34,846 bases of DNA from Bacteroidales bacterium (GCA_910575615.1 CAJTEX010000027.1:1-34846), one strand, 5' to 3'. Counted from the stretch's first letter, positions 16,355 to 24,477 are shown. Translations and numbers: made by a program. Notes: generated from the letters alone by a model not told the origin.

Positions 16355-17254
16355 ATGAAGACAATTCACTATTTTTCTCCATGGCTCAAAAGCCTCAAGA
16401 AATATCAGCCGGTATGGGCGCAGATTGAGTCTGCACTCACCGCTGAAAATGAAATCTACGATTTTGTACCCAACGCTGCCGATATTTGGGTTCGTGATTT
16501 TATGCCTTTCCAACGGCACGATGGAGAATTTGTGGTTTATCGCTATAATCCCGACTATTTGCAAGGCAAGGACTCCCGATATATAACCAACTGTCGGGAC
16601 GCTTTTCTTGCGATAGGCGGAAGCGATGCTCTATCATCGTCCATCTGCAATCACACCAATCTCATAATCGATGGCGGCAACATGATACGTTGTACCGATA
16701 AGGATGGAGTGGACTGTGTTATCATGACAACAAAGGTCCTGTATGAGAATCTGGGACTTTCACACCATGAAATATTGCTTGAGCTTGACGACATATTCAA
16801 TGCCGAAGTAATACTCATCCCCTGGGACACAGAAGAAGAAACCGGCCATGCCGATGGAATGGTTAGAAGTCTCGGCAAAGGTCGACTTCTGATGAATTGC
16901 TATGTAGATATGAAGCCCGACCTTGGCAATGCAATTAAGAAGGCTCTTGGCAATAGATTTGAGATTCAAGAATTGAAATATGGCGATAAATACCGTGAGA
17001 AAAGCTGGTGTCATCTCAACTTTCTTGAACTGCGAACCGCAATACTTGTACCAACTGCAAGTATTGCGTCTGATAAAGTTGCTCTGAAACAAATTGAAAA
17101 TATCCTCGGCAAGAAATGTATCCCTATCTCAATGTCAAAAATTATATCCGAGGGTGGCGCCATGCACTGCATATCCTGGAGCTTGAATACTCGAATCTTC
17201 AGGGAGGAGGGAATTAACTTTGGGCATCCACTCTGTGCTCCTCAATGTCAATAA
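16355..17254 (+). CDS. Agmatine deiminase/PAD-family guanidine-modifying enzyme
   Basis: This 299-residue protein belongs to the bacterial agmatine deiminase and Porphyromonas-type peptidylarginine deiminase superfamily, which hydrolyses guanidino groups to ureido groups and ammonia. The key motifs are present: WVRDF at 45-49, DGGN at 106-109, GHADG at 164-168 (family GHxD) and GGAMHC at 267-272, with the nucleophile Cys272. It is shorter than typical agmatine deiminases (about 340-370 residues), so the substrate may differ; agmatine, free arginine or a peptidyl arginine are all possible. There is no signal peptide, so it should be cytoplasmic. It has its own -7 box and direct repeats upstream. 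An unknown gene follows 22 bp later, and an AraC-type regulator converges on that gene. Confidence 0.85.
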   Translation: MKTIHYFSPWLKSLKKYQPVWAQIESALTAENEIYDFVPNAADIWVRDFMPFQRHDGEFVVYRYNPDYLQGKDSRYITNCRDAFLAIGGSDALSSSICNHTNLIIDGGNMIRCTDKDGVDCVIMTTKVLYENLGLSHHEILLELDDIFNAEVILIPWDTEEETGHADGMVRSLGKGRLLMNCYVDMKPDLGNAIKKALGNRFEIQELKYGDKYREKSWCHLNFLELRTAILVPTASIASDKVALKQIENILGKKCIPISMSKIISEGGAMHCISWSLNTRIFREEGINFGHPLCAPQCQ

Positions 17255-17276
17255 CCCTATTAAATGATATTCTTTT

Positions 17277-17765
17277 ATGGACAGAATCACTCAATCACTC
17301 CAGGCATATCTGAAGTCTGCCAAGATTAAGTATCAGACCCTTTTTAATTCTGATACGGGAAACAAAAATGGTAATCCCACTTCAACAAGTTTTCATGTTA
17401 GGAACTCAGAAGATCCTAGTCAAGTTGCGGACATCGTAATAGATATATTTCCCAGAGATAGTCAAATTTTCCTTTCGGCTCATCCCAGAATAGTTATTGA
17501 TGGTGAAGAAATAGGCAAGATAAAGGCATTGGAAACCAAATGGAATGCATGTGGATTGTTTACCAGAATAAACATATCGGAAGAAATGGGCGTAGTGGAG
17601 GATGACCGATATTATTTCTCGTTAGTGGTTCAAGGCATAAGCGACCCAAATGGACCGTCGAAATATGTTTGGAAGAGGTATATTGAAATTCTTAAAAGCG
17701 ATACATTTCAAGCATGGAATAAAATAGTTACATTGTCTATACCCAAATATGCAGTCCCAATCTAA
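17277..17765 (+). CDS. Unknown protein downstream of the deiminase
   Basis: I do not recognise this 162-residue protein. It looks like a soluble alpha/beta domain. The beginning, ITQSLQAYLKSAKIKYQTLF, resembles the first helix of YbjN/type III chaperone-like folds, followed by alternating strands (DIVIDIFPRDSQIFLSAHPR, FTRINISEEMGVVEDDRYYF) and a final helix. That fold similarity is only an impression. It lies 22 bp after the deiminase gene on the same strand and is probably co-transcribed. Its stop overlaps the stop of the convergent AraC-type gene by 4 bp. No membrane segment or catalytic motif is seen. Confidence 0.75.
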   Translation: MDRITQSLQAYLKSAKIKYQTLFNSDTGNKNGNPTSTSFHVRNSEDPSQVADIVIDIFPRDSQIFLSAHPRIVIDGEEIGKIKALETKWNACGLFTRINISEEMGVVEDDRYYFSLVVQGISDPNGPSKYVWKRYIEILKSDTFQAWNKIVTLSIPKYAVPI

Positions 17766-18652
17766 TCAGCCAAGCCGACCCACAACTCCGTAATCAATTC
17801 CTCCGCAGGTACATCGGTGGGGGAATTGAGGTATTTCTCCATATACGGGGCTGTTATGTCAATACTTAAATCACTATTGTTAATTGTAGTAATAACCTCA
17901 TCATAAAATGAGGTTAAGCCATCATAATTGCCTTTGTGTGTAAATACGGCATATTTTCGTGCCGGAATTAATCTCCAGCCAATACTACCGGGGATAACTT
18001 TATTGAGTTCTGACGAATGGATTCCTTGAAATAAGATGCCGGAAATGAATGTTCCCGAATATTTATCATCAGAGATATATCTATCTATTGCAAAACCAAC
18101 ATATCCTGATGCTTTTGCCTTTGGATGCCTTGTCAAAACAAATGCTTCGATTTTATTCCAATTATCCGTCTCAAATTCACAGGTTGAGCACTCATCATAA
18201 TGAGTCTCCAACTGTTTGTAAAAGAGTAAGCATTCGGACATATACTCTTTCCTGAAAGGAAGATGAATGGCAGAATCATTGACAATCATGCTTCTGAGAG
18301 AGTCGATATTAGCGACACCGTTTTTTCGCATCAGCCTATAAATCCCGTTCGGACAGTTAAAACCTAATGAGTATGCCGCTTGCGCTTTTGAAACGGCAGG
18401 GTATAATCTGAATATACGGGCTGCATATTCGGCACGTCTTTGGGAAACATAGTTCACCAGACTCTGACCGGTATATGCTTTAAAATAATCTCGTAAACTG
18501 CGCGCGGACAATCCGGACGCATGTGCCAATGATGATACTGAAGTGGCATCGTTGAAATCCTTGTCACATATACCATCAAAAGCGGCCGACTCTTCAATGT
18601 GCCTTAACACAATTTGAAGTTTCTTTTCAATATCCTTCAGAATTATTCCCAT
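17762..18652 (-). CDS. AraC-family regulator with GyrI-like ligand domain
   Basis: The 296-residue protein combines an N-terminal AraC helix-turn-helix pair (about 35-110; SVSSLAHASGLSARSLRDYFKAYTGQ split, then QRRAEYAARIFRL and KAQAAYSLGFNCPNGIYRLM) with a C-terminal GyrI/BmrR-like effector domain (about 140-296; GYVGFAIDRYI, IGWRLIPARKYAVFTHKGNY, PYMEKYLNSP). This domain order occurs in Rob/MarA-related ligand-responsive activators, whose GyrI domain binds small cationic or lipophilic molecules. It converges on the deiminase/unknown pair with a 4-bp overlap, so it may regulate that locus. TAATTTTG (18689-18682), a -7 box match, lies 30 bp before its ATG. Confidence 0.9.
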   Translation of the reverse strand: MGIILKDIEKKLQIVLRHIEESAAFDGICDKDFNDATSVSSLAHASGLSARSLRDYFKAYTGQSLVNYVSQRRAEYAARIFRLYPAVSKAQAAYSLGFNCPNGIYRLMRKNGVANIDSLRSMIVNDSAIHLPFRKEYMSECLLFYKQLETHYDECSTCEFETDNWNKIEAFVLTRHPKAKASGYVGFAIDRYISDDKYSGTFISGILFQGIHSSELNKVIPGSIGWRLIPARKYAVFTHKGNYDGLTSFYDEVITTINNSDLSIDITAPYMEKYLNSPTDVPAEELITELWVGLAD

Positions 18653-18681
18653 TACGCGTTAGATGGTTGATTTTTAAAGTA

Positions 18682-18689
18682 CAAAATTA
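18682..18689 (-). promoter_or_regulatory. -7 box of the AraC/GyrI gene
   Basis: TAATTTTG on the minus strand lies 30 bp upstream of the ATG. No TTTG is found 20 nt further upstream, so the promoter may be weak or activator-dependent. Confidence 0.45.
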
Positions 18690-18781
18690 CGAAAATTTAT
18701 GATTTTGGGCGTATTATAGTCTGAAACTTATATACTATTTATGCTAAAATACCAAGTGATTTGAAGGTAAGATAACAAGTT

Positions 18782-18817
18782 GCGGATAACACCGACATGG
18801 AAGTCAGGATTATCCGC
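18782..18817 (-). terminator. Hairpin after the 449-residue membrane protein gene
   Basis: GCGGATAA and TTATCCGC form an 8-bp stem around a 20-nt loop that contains an inner GAC/GTC pair. It lies about 20 bp after the stop of the leftward gene ending at 18839. No strong T-run follows, so termination is probable but not certain. Confidence 0.5.
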
Positions 18818-18838
18818 TAAATGAGATTATTATATTGA

Positions 18839-20188
18839 TTATTTCTTGTCTAAAATGCCGGGATTGATATTTCCATAGCGTTGGAAGTGTGCAAACAGCT
18901 TATCCATTTGGTCTGCCGTGTGGATCGGGATTCTCTCTTTTGTCGATTTACTTTCACGCAGTTTCTGTTCTATGGTGCGAACATGGGTGCTTTCAAAAGG
19001 TTTCTCAAACACTTTCTTAACAAATCGGGCAATAACTCCACCTTGCAAGCGTAGGAATTTGCCAACGTTATAGCCAAGGCGCTTTAAGTCCTCCTTAGTG
19101 AGATGATTGCTCCGTAGCTGAACAGCATCGAACCGGGCTAACGGATTGACTGTCCAAATTTTTGCATTATTGTGTAGTTTGTCCAGTTCGTGAGACTCCA
19201 TGAACCGTTCCATCGTATGTGTGATATATGCACAGATAAACGACACTTGTTCAAGATTATATAGTTCTTCGTGACGTTTTAGTTCGTTAAACGCCTCATC
19301 ACATCGCTGCTTTCGTGTCATTATCTCCTCGTGCGATTCGATATTGTCTTTGTGTTTCTCATAGAAATCACAAATTGGACCCATGTCCTCGAGATAATAT
19401 ACCGAACCATTGGGAGTAACGTAAACCTCTTGCTCTGTTTCCTCTATCAAAGTGGACCCATCCGGATTCTTGTGAACATCTTGAATGCATACCGATGAGA
19501 AGAAACCTACATCTTCATCATATTCCCGCTTCTTTTGAATGCGGGTAACTCCGTGCTCATGGTCATAACGCTCCTCATCTGTCATAGAGTCAAGATATAC
19601 GTTGTATGCTTCCTCAAGTTCAGTATCATAGTTTCTTGAATCATTATATGATTTCTCAATCAGAATCTCATCGTCAGATAATTCCATGCCTACATAAGCC
19701 TCTTCTCCATCAGGGAAACGTATATGACGCATATCGTCTACAATTTCCAATACCTCAAACGGCCGGTTTTCATTCATGGGAATGACGACTTTCGATTCTC
19801 CTTTGTTCTCTGCTACACAAGCTGTTTCTGGAATCGGCGTTGAGCATTGTTCCTGTATTTCCTGTACATCTGTCGTGGATACCGAGACCTTTTCACCGGT
19901 CGGAGTCTCGGCAATAGCCATGACTTCACGGCGGCGAAAAAGAGCCGAAAGGCGGTTGAACACGTCTTCGATTACCGATTGGAAACCGCAATAAAGACCG
20001 ATTGAGAGGACAAAGAAAACGGCAAAGAGTACATTGCCGGTAAATAGGTCGGTGCCAAAACGATGAATGGCGGCGTGACGACCAAGTAAAGCCATGATGC
20101 CACATCCGGCAACAACGGCACTCCAGATAAAAATTTTGTCCCGGGTAGGGGAAGCATAGCTCCTCGTGCGCTGGGGCGTATTTCTCAT
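18839..20188 (-). CDS. Unknown protein with two N-terminal membrane helices
   Basis: I do not recognise this roughly 449-residue protein. I use ATG at 20188 rather than the TTG two codons upstream. Two hydrophobic helices lie near the N-terminus (about 15-35, IFIWSAVVAGCGIMALL, and about 47-68, GNVLFAVFFVLSIGLYCGF), followed by a large, very acidic cytoplasmic-type region (about 100-300, with EETEQEVYVTPNGSVYYLED) and a basic C-terminal region (about 340-449, LKRLGYNVGKFLRLQGGVIARFVKKVF split). No enzyme motif is seen. It is third in a leftward cluster after an AAA/DUF4143 ATPase and a 178-residue unknown. The cluster could be a phage-defence or maintenance cassette; that is only a guess from its position beside the integrase. 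Confidence 0.75.
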   Translation of the reverse strand: MRNTPQRTRSYASPTRDKIFIWSAVVAGCGIMALLGRHAAIHRFGTDLFTGNVLFAVFFVLSIGLYCGFQSVIEDVFNRLSALFRRREVMAIAETPTGEKVSVSTTDVQEIQEQCSTPIPETACVAENKGESKVVIPMNENRPFEVLEIVDDMRHIRFPDGEEAYVGMELSDDEILIEKSYNDSRNYDTELEEAYNVYLDSMTDEERYDHEHGVTRIQKKREYDEDVGFFSSVCIQDVHKNPDGSTLIEETEQEVYVTPNGSVYYLEDMGPICDFYEKHKDNIESHEEIMTRKQRCDEAFNELKRHEELYNLEQVSFICAYITHTMERFMESHELDKLHNNAKIWTVNPLARFDAVQLRSNHLTKEDLKRLGYNVGKFLRLQGGVIARFVKKVFEKPFESTHVRTIEQKLRESKSTKERIPIHTADQMDKLFAHFQRYGNINPGILDKK

Positions 20189-20196
20189 AAGCAAAT

Positions 20197-20239
20197 AGTG
20201 GATTAAAATTTCATGTCTTTATAGACAATTTAACCCACT
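20197..20239 (-). promoter_or_regulatory. Imperfect long hairpin before the membrane protein gene
   Basis: AGTGGATTAAAATT (20197-20210) pairs with AATTTAACCCACT (20227-20239), with one mismatch and one bulge, and an inner GTCT/AGAC pair extends the stem. It lies 9 bp upstream of the ATG at 20188 and 33 bp after the preceding stop. It may partly end the upstream transcript or act as a leader structure on the following gene. Confidence 0.4.
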
Positions 20240-20271
20240 GTTTTGTTCACCACCCAAGTATTAATATAAAA

Positions 20272-20808
20272 TCAATCCCACCAACTTCGCATAAAGTAAA
20301 GCCTGAGCGTATGGTATGTATGCCATGCCTTTTCAACTCTCAGATGTGATTGCCATAGTGCGCCATCTTTACTATCTGTATATCTGGATAATTCTATCTT
20401 ACAAAACCGCATGGCATTTTTGTAATTCACATAAACCGGTATGGTGTAGTAGGATTCAGGATCGTCTTCAATTTCATACATATCCTCCTTATTTTTACAT
20501 TTTACTATGTTAAACGGCTTGCCGATACGTTCGCAACATCCGTTCTCTTCTATAATGTCCAACAACCTTAATGCAAGATTAAGTCGTTCAATATCACGCT
20601 CGGCGTACAGATGATTATGGTAATGCGCTATTGAATCGCGCACTCGGCTTATCTGATGCCGTTCAACAGCGAGAATACTTGAATAATCAAAGTCATAGAT
20701 GCGACGCGATATGTTGAAATAGGAAAACCATCTTCCGATATTCTCCCAAAATCTGCGGACGCTAAGATCTTTGGCACGGTAGTATAGCCGTATGATTTTA
20801 TTTCTCAT
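20272..20808 (-). CDS. Unknown basic protein after the AAA/DUF4143 gene
   Basis: I do not recognise this 178-residue protein. The N-terminal half is basic and aromatic-rich (MRNKIIRLYYRAKDLSVRRF, then FWENIGRWFSYFNISRRI); a helical middle has HYHNHLYAERDIERLNLALRLL; the end is rich in Trp, His and Tyr (EKAWHTYHTLRLYFMRSWWD). No classical membrane helix is evident. It starts 4 bp after the stop of the AAA/DUF4143 gene and is almost certainly co-transcribed with it. The His/Tyr-rich helices could belong to a small nucleic-acid-binding or phage-derived protein, but no motif proves this. Confidence 0.7.
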   Translation of the reverse strand: MRNKIIRLYYRAKDLSVRRFWENIGRWFSYFNISRRIYDFDYSSILAVERHQISRVRDSIAHYHNHLYAERDIERLNLALRLLDIIEENGCCERIGKPFNIVKCKNKEDMYEIEDDPESYYTIPVYVNYKNAMRFCKIELSRYTDSKDGALWQSHLRVEKAWHTYHTLRLYFMRSWWD

Positions 20809-20812
20809 TTAG

Positions 20813-22105
20813 TTATGGTTTAAGAGCAGCAAGTGGTATTACTTTTACGCCATCATTGCGGGTATAGGCCATTGTGCCTCCTGTGAGGATAATCAGCAGA
20901 TCCGGTTCTCTAATGGGCATCTGCTTTTCTGCCTTGTTTTTCTCACGGATGAGTTCTTTGATTTTTAGCAGGTGTTCTGCACCTTTTTCAATTTCCATGC
21001 TGCCAAGTTTGCATTCTATCAGAGCATATCTGCCATCTGGCAGATGAAGGACTACGTCAGCCTCCAGCCCATATCTATCACGATAATAGGAGATTTGACT
21101 ATCAAGGTCAATCGTATATGCACGAAGATCACGAATACACATCTGCTCAAAAATGAAACCGAAGGTCTTTAGCTGCATTTTCAGCGCATCCGGAGTTAGA
21201 CCAAGTGCGGCTACCGCAATAGAGGGGTCACAGAATCCCCGCTTGGGCGCACTGCGAATAGTCGTTTTACTTCTGATTGCCGGACACCATGCCTCTATAT
21301 CTTGAATTACGAACAAACGTTCCAGAGCTGTGATGTAATCATCAAGAGTCGGAATACTGCAATTGATATCCTTAGATGCCGTTATGTCTTCAAGTATGGA
21401 TGTCTTCTTAGCTAAAGTGGAAATATTCCGGGCATATGATTTCAAAATTTGTCTTGATAGCTTTTCATCACGATTCTTTCCATCAATGCGAGAAATATCT
21501 TTAGCACAAACACTATTGATGTAGTTACGGGCTACCAACAGCTGCGCGGCAGGAGTATTGCCATTGAGAGACGCAGGCCATCCCCCTCGGCAAGCCGCAA
21601 AAATTAAATCTTCAATTGACAGTTTTGATGTTGCGCCGTCAAAATCATAATCAGCATCGTTAAACAATTCCGAAATTGACACTTGCCCAGATGACTCTTT
21701 AGACTCCCATAAACTCATGGGTAGCATTCTGAGAGTAGCAATACGTCCCGTTCCTGAATGTTTGATTTTGTCTTGTGGCACGGTGTTAGATCCTGTAAGA
21801 ATGAACTGTCCCGGTTTACTGCGTTTATCAACCATCGTGCGTACTGAATCCCAAAGGACAGGTATGTCCTGCCACTCATCGATAAGACGAGGCGTTTCGC
21901 CGTTAAGCAAAAGCGATGGTTTTGATTGAGCGGTGACGAGATAGTCTTCTTGCATATCCGGATCTTGCAATTTTATAACGCTCTTAGCCATTTGTTCCGC
22001 GGTTGTAGTCTTTCCACACCACTTAGGCCCTTCTATCAAAACTGCTCCAAAAGCGTCTAATAGAAGATGTAATATTGGGTCCGCGGTTCTAGATAAGTAT
22101 TCCAT
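20813..22105 (-). CDS. AAA-family ATPase with DUF4143 domain
   Basis: The roughly 430-residue protein is an AAA_14/DUF4143 ATPase, a family of unclear function common in bacteria and archaea. It has Walker A GPKWCGKTT at about 26-34 and a Walker B-like LIDEWQD at about 73-79. The C-terminal DUF4143 region has a PD-(D/E)xK-nuclease-like strand set, GLEADVVLHLPDGRYALIEC, which carries the D...E-C-K triad. I chose ATG at 22105 because the TTG start six codons earlier lies next to the -7 box. It heads a leftward cluster with the 178-residue and membrane-protein genes. Orphan ATPases of this kind occur on many mobile elements; a defence or competition role is possible but not shown. Confidence 0.85.
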   Translation of the reverse strand: MEYLSRTADPILHLLLDAFGAVLIEGPKWCGKTTTAEQMAKSVIKLQDPDMQEDYLVTAQSKPSLLLNGETPRLIDEWQDIPVLWDSVRTMVDKRSKPGQFILTGSNTVPQDKIKHSGTGRIATLRMLPMSLWESKESSGQVSISELFNDADYDFDGATSKLSIEDLIFAACRGGWPASLNGNTPAAQLLVARNYINSVCAKDISRIDGKNRDEKLSRQILKSYARNISTLAKKTSILEDITASKDINCSIPTLDDYITALERLFVIQDIEAWCPAIRSKTTIRSAPKRGFCDPSIAVAALGLTPDALKMQLKTFGFIFEQMCIRDLRAYTIDLDSQISYYRDRYGLEADVVLHLPDGRYALIECKLGSMEIEKGAEHLLKIKELIREKNKAEKQMPIREPDLLIILTGGTMAYTRNDGVKVIPLAALKP

Positions 22106-22120
22106 AAACTGTATTTTGCG

Positions 22121-22128
22121 CAAAGTTA
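22121..22128 (-). promoter_or_regulatory. -7 box of the AAA/DUF4143 operon
   Basis: TAACTTTG on the minus strand ends 16 bp before the chosen ATG. A near-match -33 box, CTTG, lies 20 nt upstream. The box rules out the upstream TTG as a start. Confidence 0.6.
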
Positions 22129-22154
22129 CTAATAATTAACGATATTCGCAAGAG

Positions 22155-22200
22155 GTTTGGTGCTTTTGGGGTGATTTGTTTGGTGTTTTTGGGGTGATTC
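22155..22200. repeat. Two tandem 23-bp repeats between integrase and ATPase genes
   Basis: The units at 22155-22177 and 22178-22200 differ at only two positions; each begins GTTTGGTG and ends GGGGTGATT. They lie between the integrase stop and the ATPase promoter, 27 bp upstream of its -7 box. They could be binding sites for a regulator or for the recombinase/excision factor. No similar unit is seen elsewhere in the window. Confidence 0.8.
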
Positions 22201-22232
22201 GCTTTTAATATTTGGGATGTTTCACTTGGAAG

Positions 22233-23339
22233 TTATTTCAGCGAGATGGAATTAGCGGCATCGCGCTTCTTTTGGTTCACGACCTCTGCATAGATCTGGG
22301 TGGTGGCCACGTTTTTATGTGTTAGCATTTTGCTGACAGTGTAGATGTCAGTGCCGTTGGTTATCAGCAATGTAGCATAAGTGTGGCGCAGACCGTGAAA
22401 TGAGATTTTCTTCTTGATACCGGCATCTTTGAGCCATTTCTTGAACGGCTCGCGGGTGTGGGCGCGGCTCAGACCTTTGAATACCATGCCTCGACCTTGT
22501 TCGCCACAGTACGACAAGGCTTCATCACTCAATGGCAATGTAGCCTGCGTCTTGGTTTTCTGAGTGCGGATGCGCATACAATAGCCGCCATCGGGCGACA
22601 GTTCGATATTCTCCCAACGGAGTTGAAGAATGTCGCTGATACGAAGTCCGGTCATGCAGGCGAAAAGTGATGCTCGTTTCAGAACATCAACTTTACAAGG
22701 TGTAGCTGCTAACTTCTTAACCTCCTCGATTTCGAGATAGTTTATTTTCGGTTCCTCCCAATCGATGCGATCCAGATAGTCATTGACATTTTCCCGAAGC
22801 CAGCCTTCCTTATATGCCAGTTTTAGCAGAGCGCGGAATGTTGACCAATATCCGGCTGCTGAGTTGCGCGAAATAATATTGCCAGTCTGCTTCACCCGGA
22901 TTTTAAGAATGTATGTTCGGAAGTCGTTACATAGGCCGATGGTTACGTCTTTCATCAGACATCTGCCATTGCAGAAGTCCTTGAAGTGCTTATACACGAT
23001 TTCCCATTTCTGATATTTCTCTTTGGTCTTGCTCTCGAAGTATTCAAGAAAGTCAGCCTGCTTCTTTGTACGGTCGAGGAAACCAAACTCCTCATTTATG
23101 ATAGCCAACTCGCGGGTGGCACGGATGCCACGTGCTTTGAGCATGATTTCCTCGTTGTAGTCAAGCTCAAACTTATCCTTAGGATTACCGATGAGATACA
23201 GCCCGAGGAACTCCCGGCGCGACATCTTTTTGATGTGCGGATTCCAGATTGGTGGGTAGTAGTCGAGGTAGAGCGACAGTTTGCCGCTGCGGAGTTTCTC
23301 TTTTCGGAGGGTCACTTTGGTGATGGTTGCAGATTCCAT
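22233..23339 (-). CDS. Tyrosine recombinase (element integrase)
   Basis: This 368-residue integrase catalyses site-specific insertion and excision of the element. It has an arm-binding N-terminus (about 1-90; SGKLSLYLDYYPP is typical of Bacteroides integrases), a SAM-like core-binding domain (about 95-190) and a complete catalytic domain. The catalytic residues are visible: R233 in TGLRISD, H315 and R318 in HGLRH, H341 in LTHKN and the nucleophile Y350 in QIYAEV. It is intact. It lies 1.2 kb from the 3' end of mnmE, and the quadruple-HTH gene upstream is probably its regulator or excisionase. The most likely target is just after mnmE. Confidence 0.93.
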   Translation of the reverse strand: MESATITKVTLRKEKLRSGKLSLYLDYYPPIWNPHIKKMSRREFLGLYLIGNPKDKFELDYNEEIMLKARGIRATRELAIINEEFGFLDRTKKQADFLEYFESKTKEKYQKWEIVYKHFKDFCNGRCLMKDVTIGLCNDFRTYILKIRVKQTGNIISRNSAAGYWSTFRALLKLAYKEGWLRENVNDYLDRIDWEEPKINYLEIEEVKKLAATPCKVDVLKRASLFACMTGLRISDILQLRWENIELSPDGGYCMRIRTQKTKTQATLPLSDEALSYCGEQGRGMVFKGLSRAHTREPFKKWLKDAGIKKKISFHGLRHTYATLLITNGTDIYTVSKMLTHKNVATTQIYAEVVNQKKRDAANSISLK

Positions 23340-23386
23340 ATTTCTTTGTTTTAGATTTATAATGTGTAAGCGAAAGAGGTGGTTGC

Positions 23387-23406
23387 CCGGTGAGAGAAAT
23401 CACCGG
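23387..23406 (-). terminator. Hairpin between the HTH regulator and integrase genes
   Basis: CCGGTGA and TCACCGG form a perfect 7-bp stem with a 6-nt loop, 2 bp after the stop of the quadruple-HTH gene and 48 bp before the integrase start. It could attenuate read-through into the integrase gene. There is no T-run. Confidence 0.5.
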
Positions 23407-23407
23407 A

Positions 23408-24301
23408 TTATAACTCAATCTTGGGGTTGAATAACTCGGCTAACTCTTTGGCGTTCAGTTTGACATACTTCCCACATCGGAGCTTGGTTATCTTATATGT
23501 TTTGACGTAGTGATACAGCTGGTCACGGGTCAATGAGTATTTTTCCATGGCATCAGCCACCGAAATAAACTCTACATCCTCGGCCGACTTGGCACCTTTA
23601 GCCACGTCAAAGTGATATTTGGAGTAATAGACCTTCGGACCCTCCTTGCGCTTCGGAATACCGATTTTCGACACCAGCGTATATATCGCTGAGAGCGTCA
23701 TCCCATACTTGGACTGAATATCCTCCACCGAATACCACTCTGTAATTTCCGGATTCTCCTTTCTCGCCGAGAAAAGCCGGTCGATATGGCTCTTGCTGAA
23801 ATATGCCTTACCGCGAAGGATTGTCTTAGGCACACTGTTCTCAGTAACGACCTTGTATATCCACGAATCCTTGACTCCGAATTTCTCGCGAATTTCAGCA
23901 CGGGTATAGAACTCATTTATAGTTTTCTTTTCATTGGTTTCTCTTTTTGTATATGGAGAACCATCAAGCATTTTGTCTATACTCTCACGTTTGATAAGTG
24001 TCAGGCGAGAACTGAGTTTGGCTGCAACAAGATCGCCGCGATAAATCAGTTTATAAATACCCTGTCGAGTCATGCCTAAGACTTTCGCTGTTTCCGCGAC
24101 TGTCAGATAATCTTTCTCCTTAATAGCAGATGTCGTCGCTGGCACAGTTGAGTTTGCCAGTTGAATCTTCTGCTGTCTCATTCGCTCCTTATAGGAGTGC
24201 TCCGCACATCGCTTCGAGCAGAAGCGAGTGACGGTAGTCTGAGCGGTGAATTGTTTGCCACACCACTCGCAAATTTTCTCAATTCTAATGTTGCTACTCA
24301 T
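23408..24301 (-). CDS. Zinc-knuckle regulator with four HTH repeats
   Basis: From ATG at 24301 the protein has 297 residues; I reject the longer start at 24469 because that stretch is the mnmE-side non-coding region. An N-terminal zinc knuckle has Cys11, Cys14, Cys28 and Cys32 (CEWC, then CSKRC). Four HTH_17/excisionase-like modules follow at about 65-111, 131-176, 188-233 and 244-291; each has a tyrosine near the recognition helix (GIYKL, WIYKV, AIYTL, QLYHY) and a short wing. Excisionases normally have a single such domain. It lies directly upstream of the integrase on the same strand and probably controls excision by bending attachment-site DNA at several repeats. The architecture is clear; the role is inference. 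Confidence 0.85.
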   Translation of the reverse strand: MSSNIRIEKICEWCGKQFTAQTTVTRFCSKRCAEHSYKERMRQQKIQLANSTVPATTSAIKEKDYLTVAETAKVLGMTRQGIYKLIYRGDLVAAKLSSRLTLIKRESIDKMLDGSPYTKRETNEKKTINEFYTRAEIREKFGVKDSWIYKVVTENSVPKTILRGKAYFSKSHIDRLFSARKENPEITEWYSVEDIQSKYGMTLSAIYTLVSKIGIPKRKEGPKVYYSKYHFDVAKGAKSAEDVEFISVADAMEKYSLTRDQLYHYVKTYKITKLRCGKYVKLNAKELAELFNPKIEL

Positions 24302-24411
24302 CTCATTTGTGGAGATTTCTCCGTTGTTTGTAAATGTTCGTAAACCATTGACAACCATTGTCAACTTTCTCCACCACCTTGCTGACGCTTGGGGTGAAAT
24401 GAGTCGCTGTC

Positions 24412-24431
24412 GTACAAAATCCGTACAAAAT
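24412..24431. repeat. GTACAAAAT direct repeats with 11-bp period
   Basis: GTACAAAAT occurs at 24412-24420 and 24423-24431. Read toward the integrase it is TTTTGTAC twice, one helical turn apart, just outside the mnmE terminator. The same layout (TAGTACAC twice, period 11) precedes the second integrase at 33344-33362. They are candidate integrase arm or core sites. Confidence 0.6.
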
Positions 24432-24441
24432 AGTGCATAAA

Positions 24442-24477
24442 AACGCCTAACACTGACAGTTATCAGCATTAGGCGTT
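24442..24477 (-). terminator. Intrinsic terminator of mnmE
   Basis: AACGCCTAA and TTAGGCGTT form a perfect 9-bp stem with an inner CTGA/TCAG pair, followed on the minus strand by a T-rich stretch (GGCGTTTTTATG). It lies about 75 bp after the mnmE stop. It marks the end of the chromosomal transcription unit and so limits where the element boundary can be. Confidence 0.75.

Noticed and set aside
24302-24469. Longer start for the four-HTH regulator
   Set aside because: The 56 extra codons have non-protein-like composition and cover the repeats and end of the element; the ATG at 24301 directly precedes the zinc knuckle.
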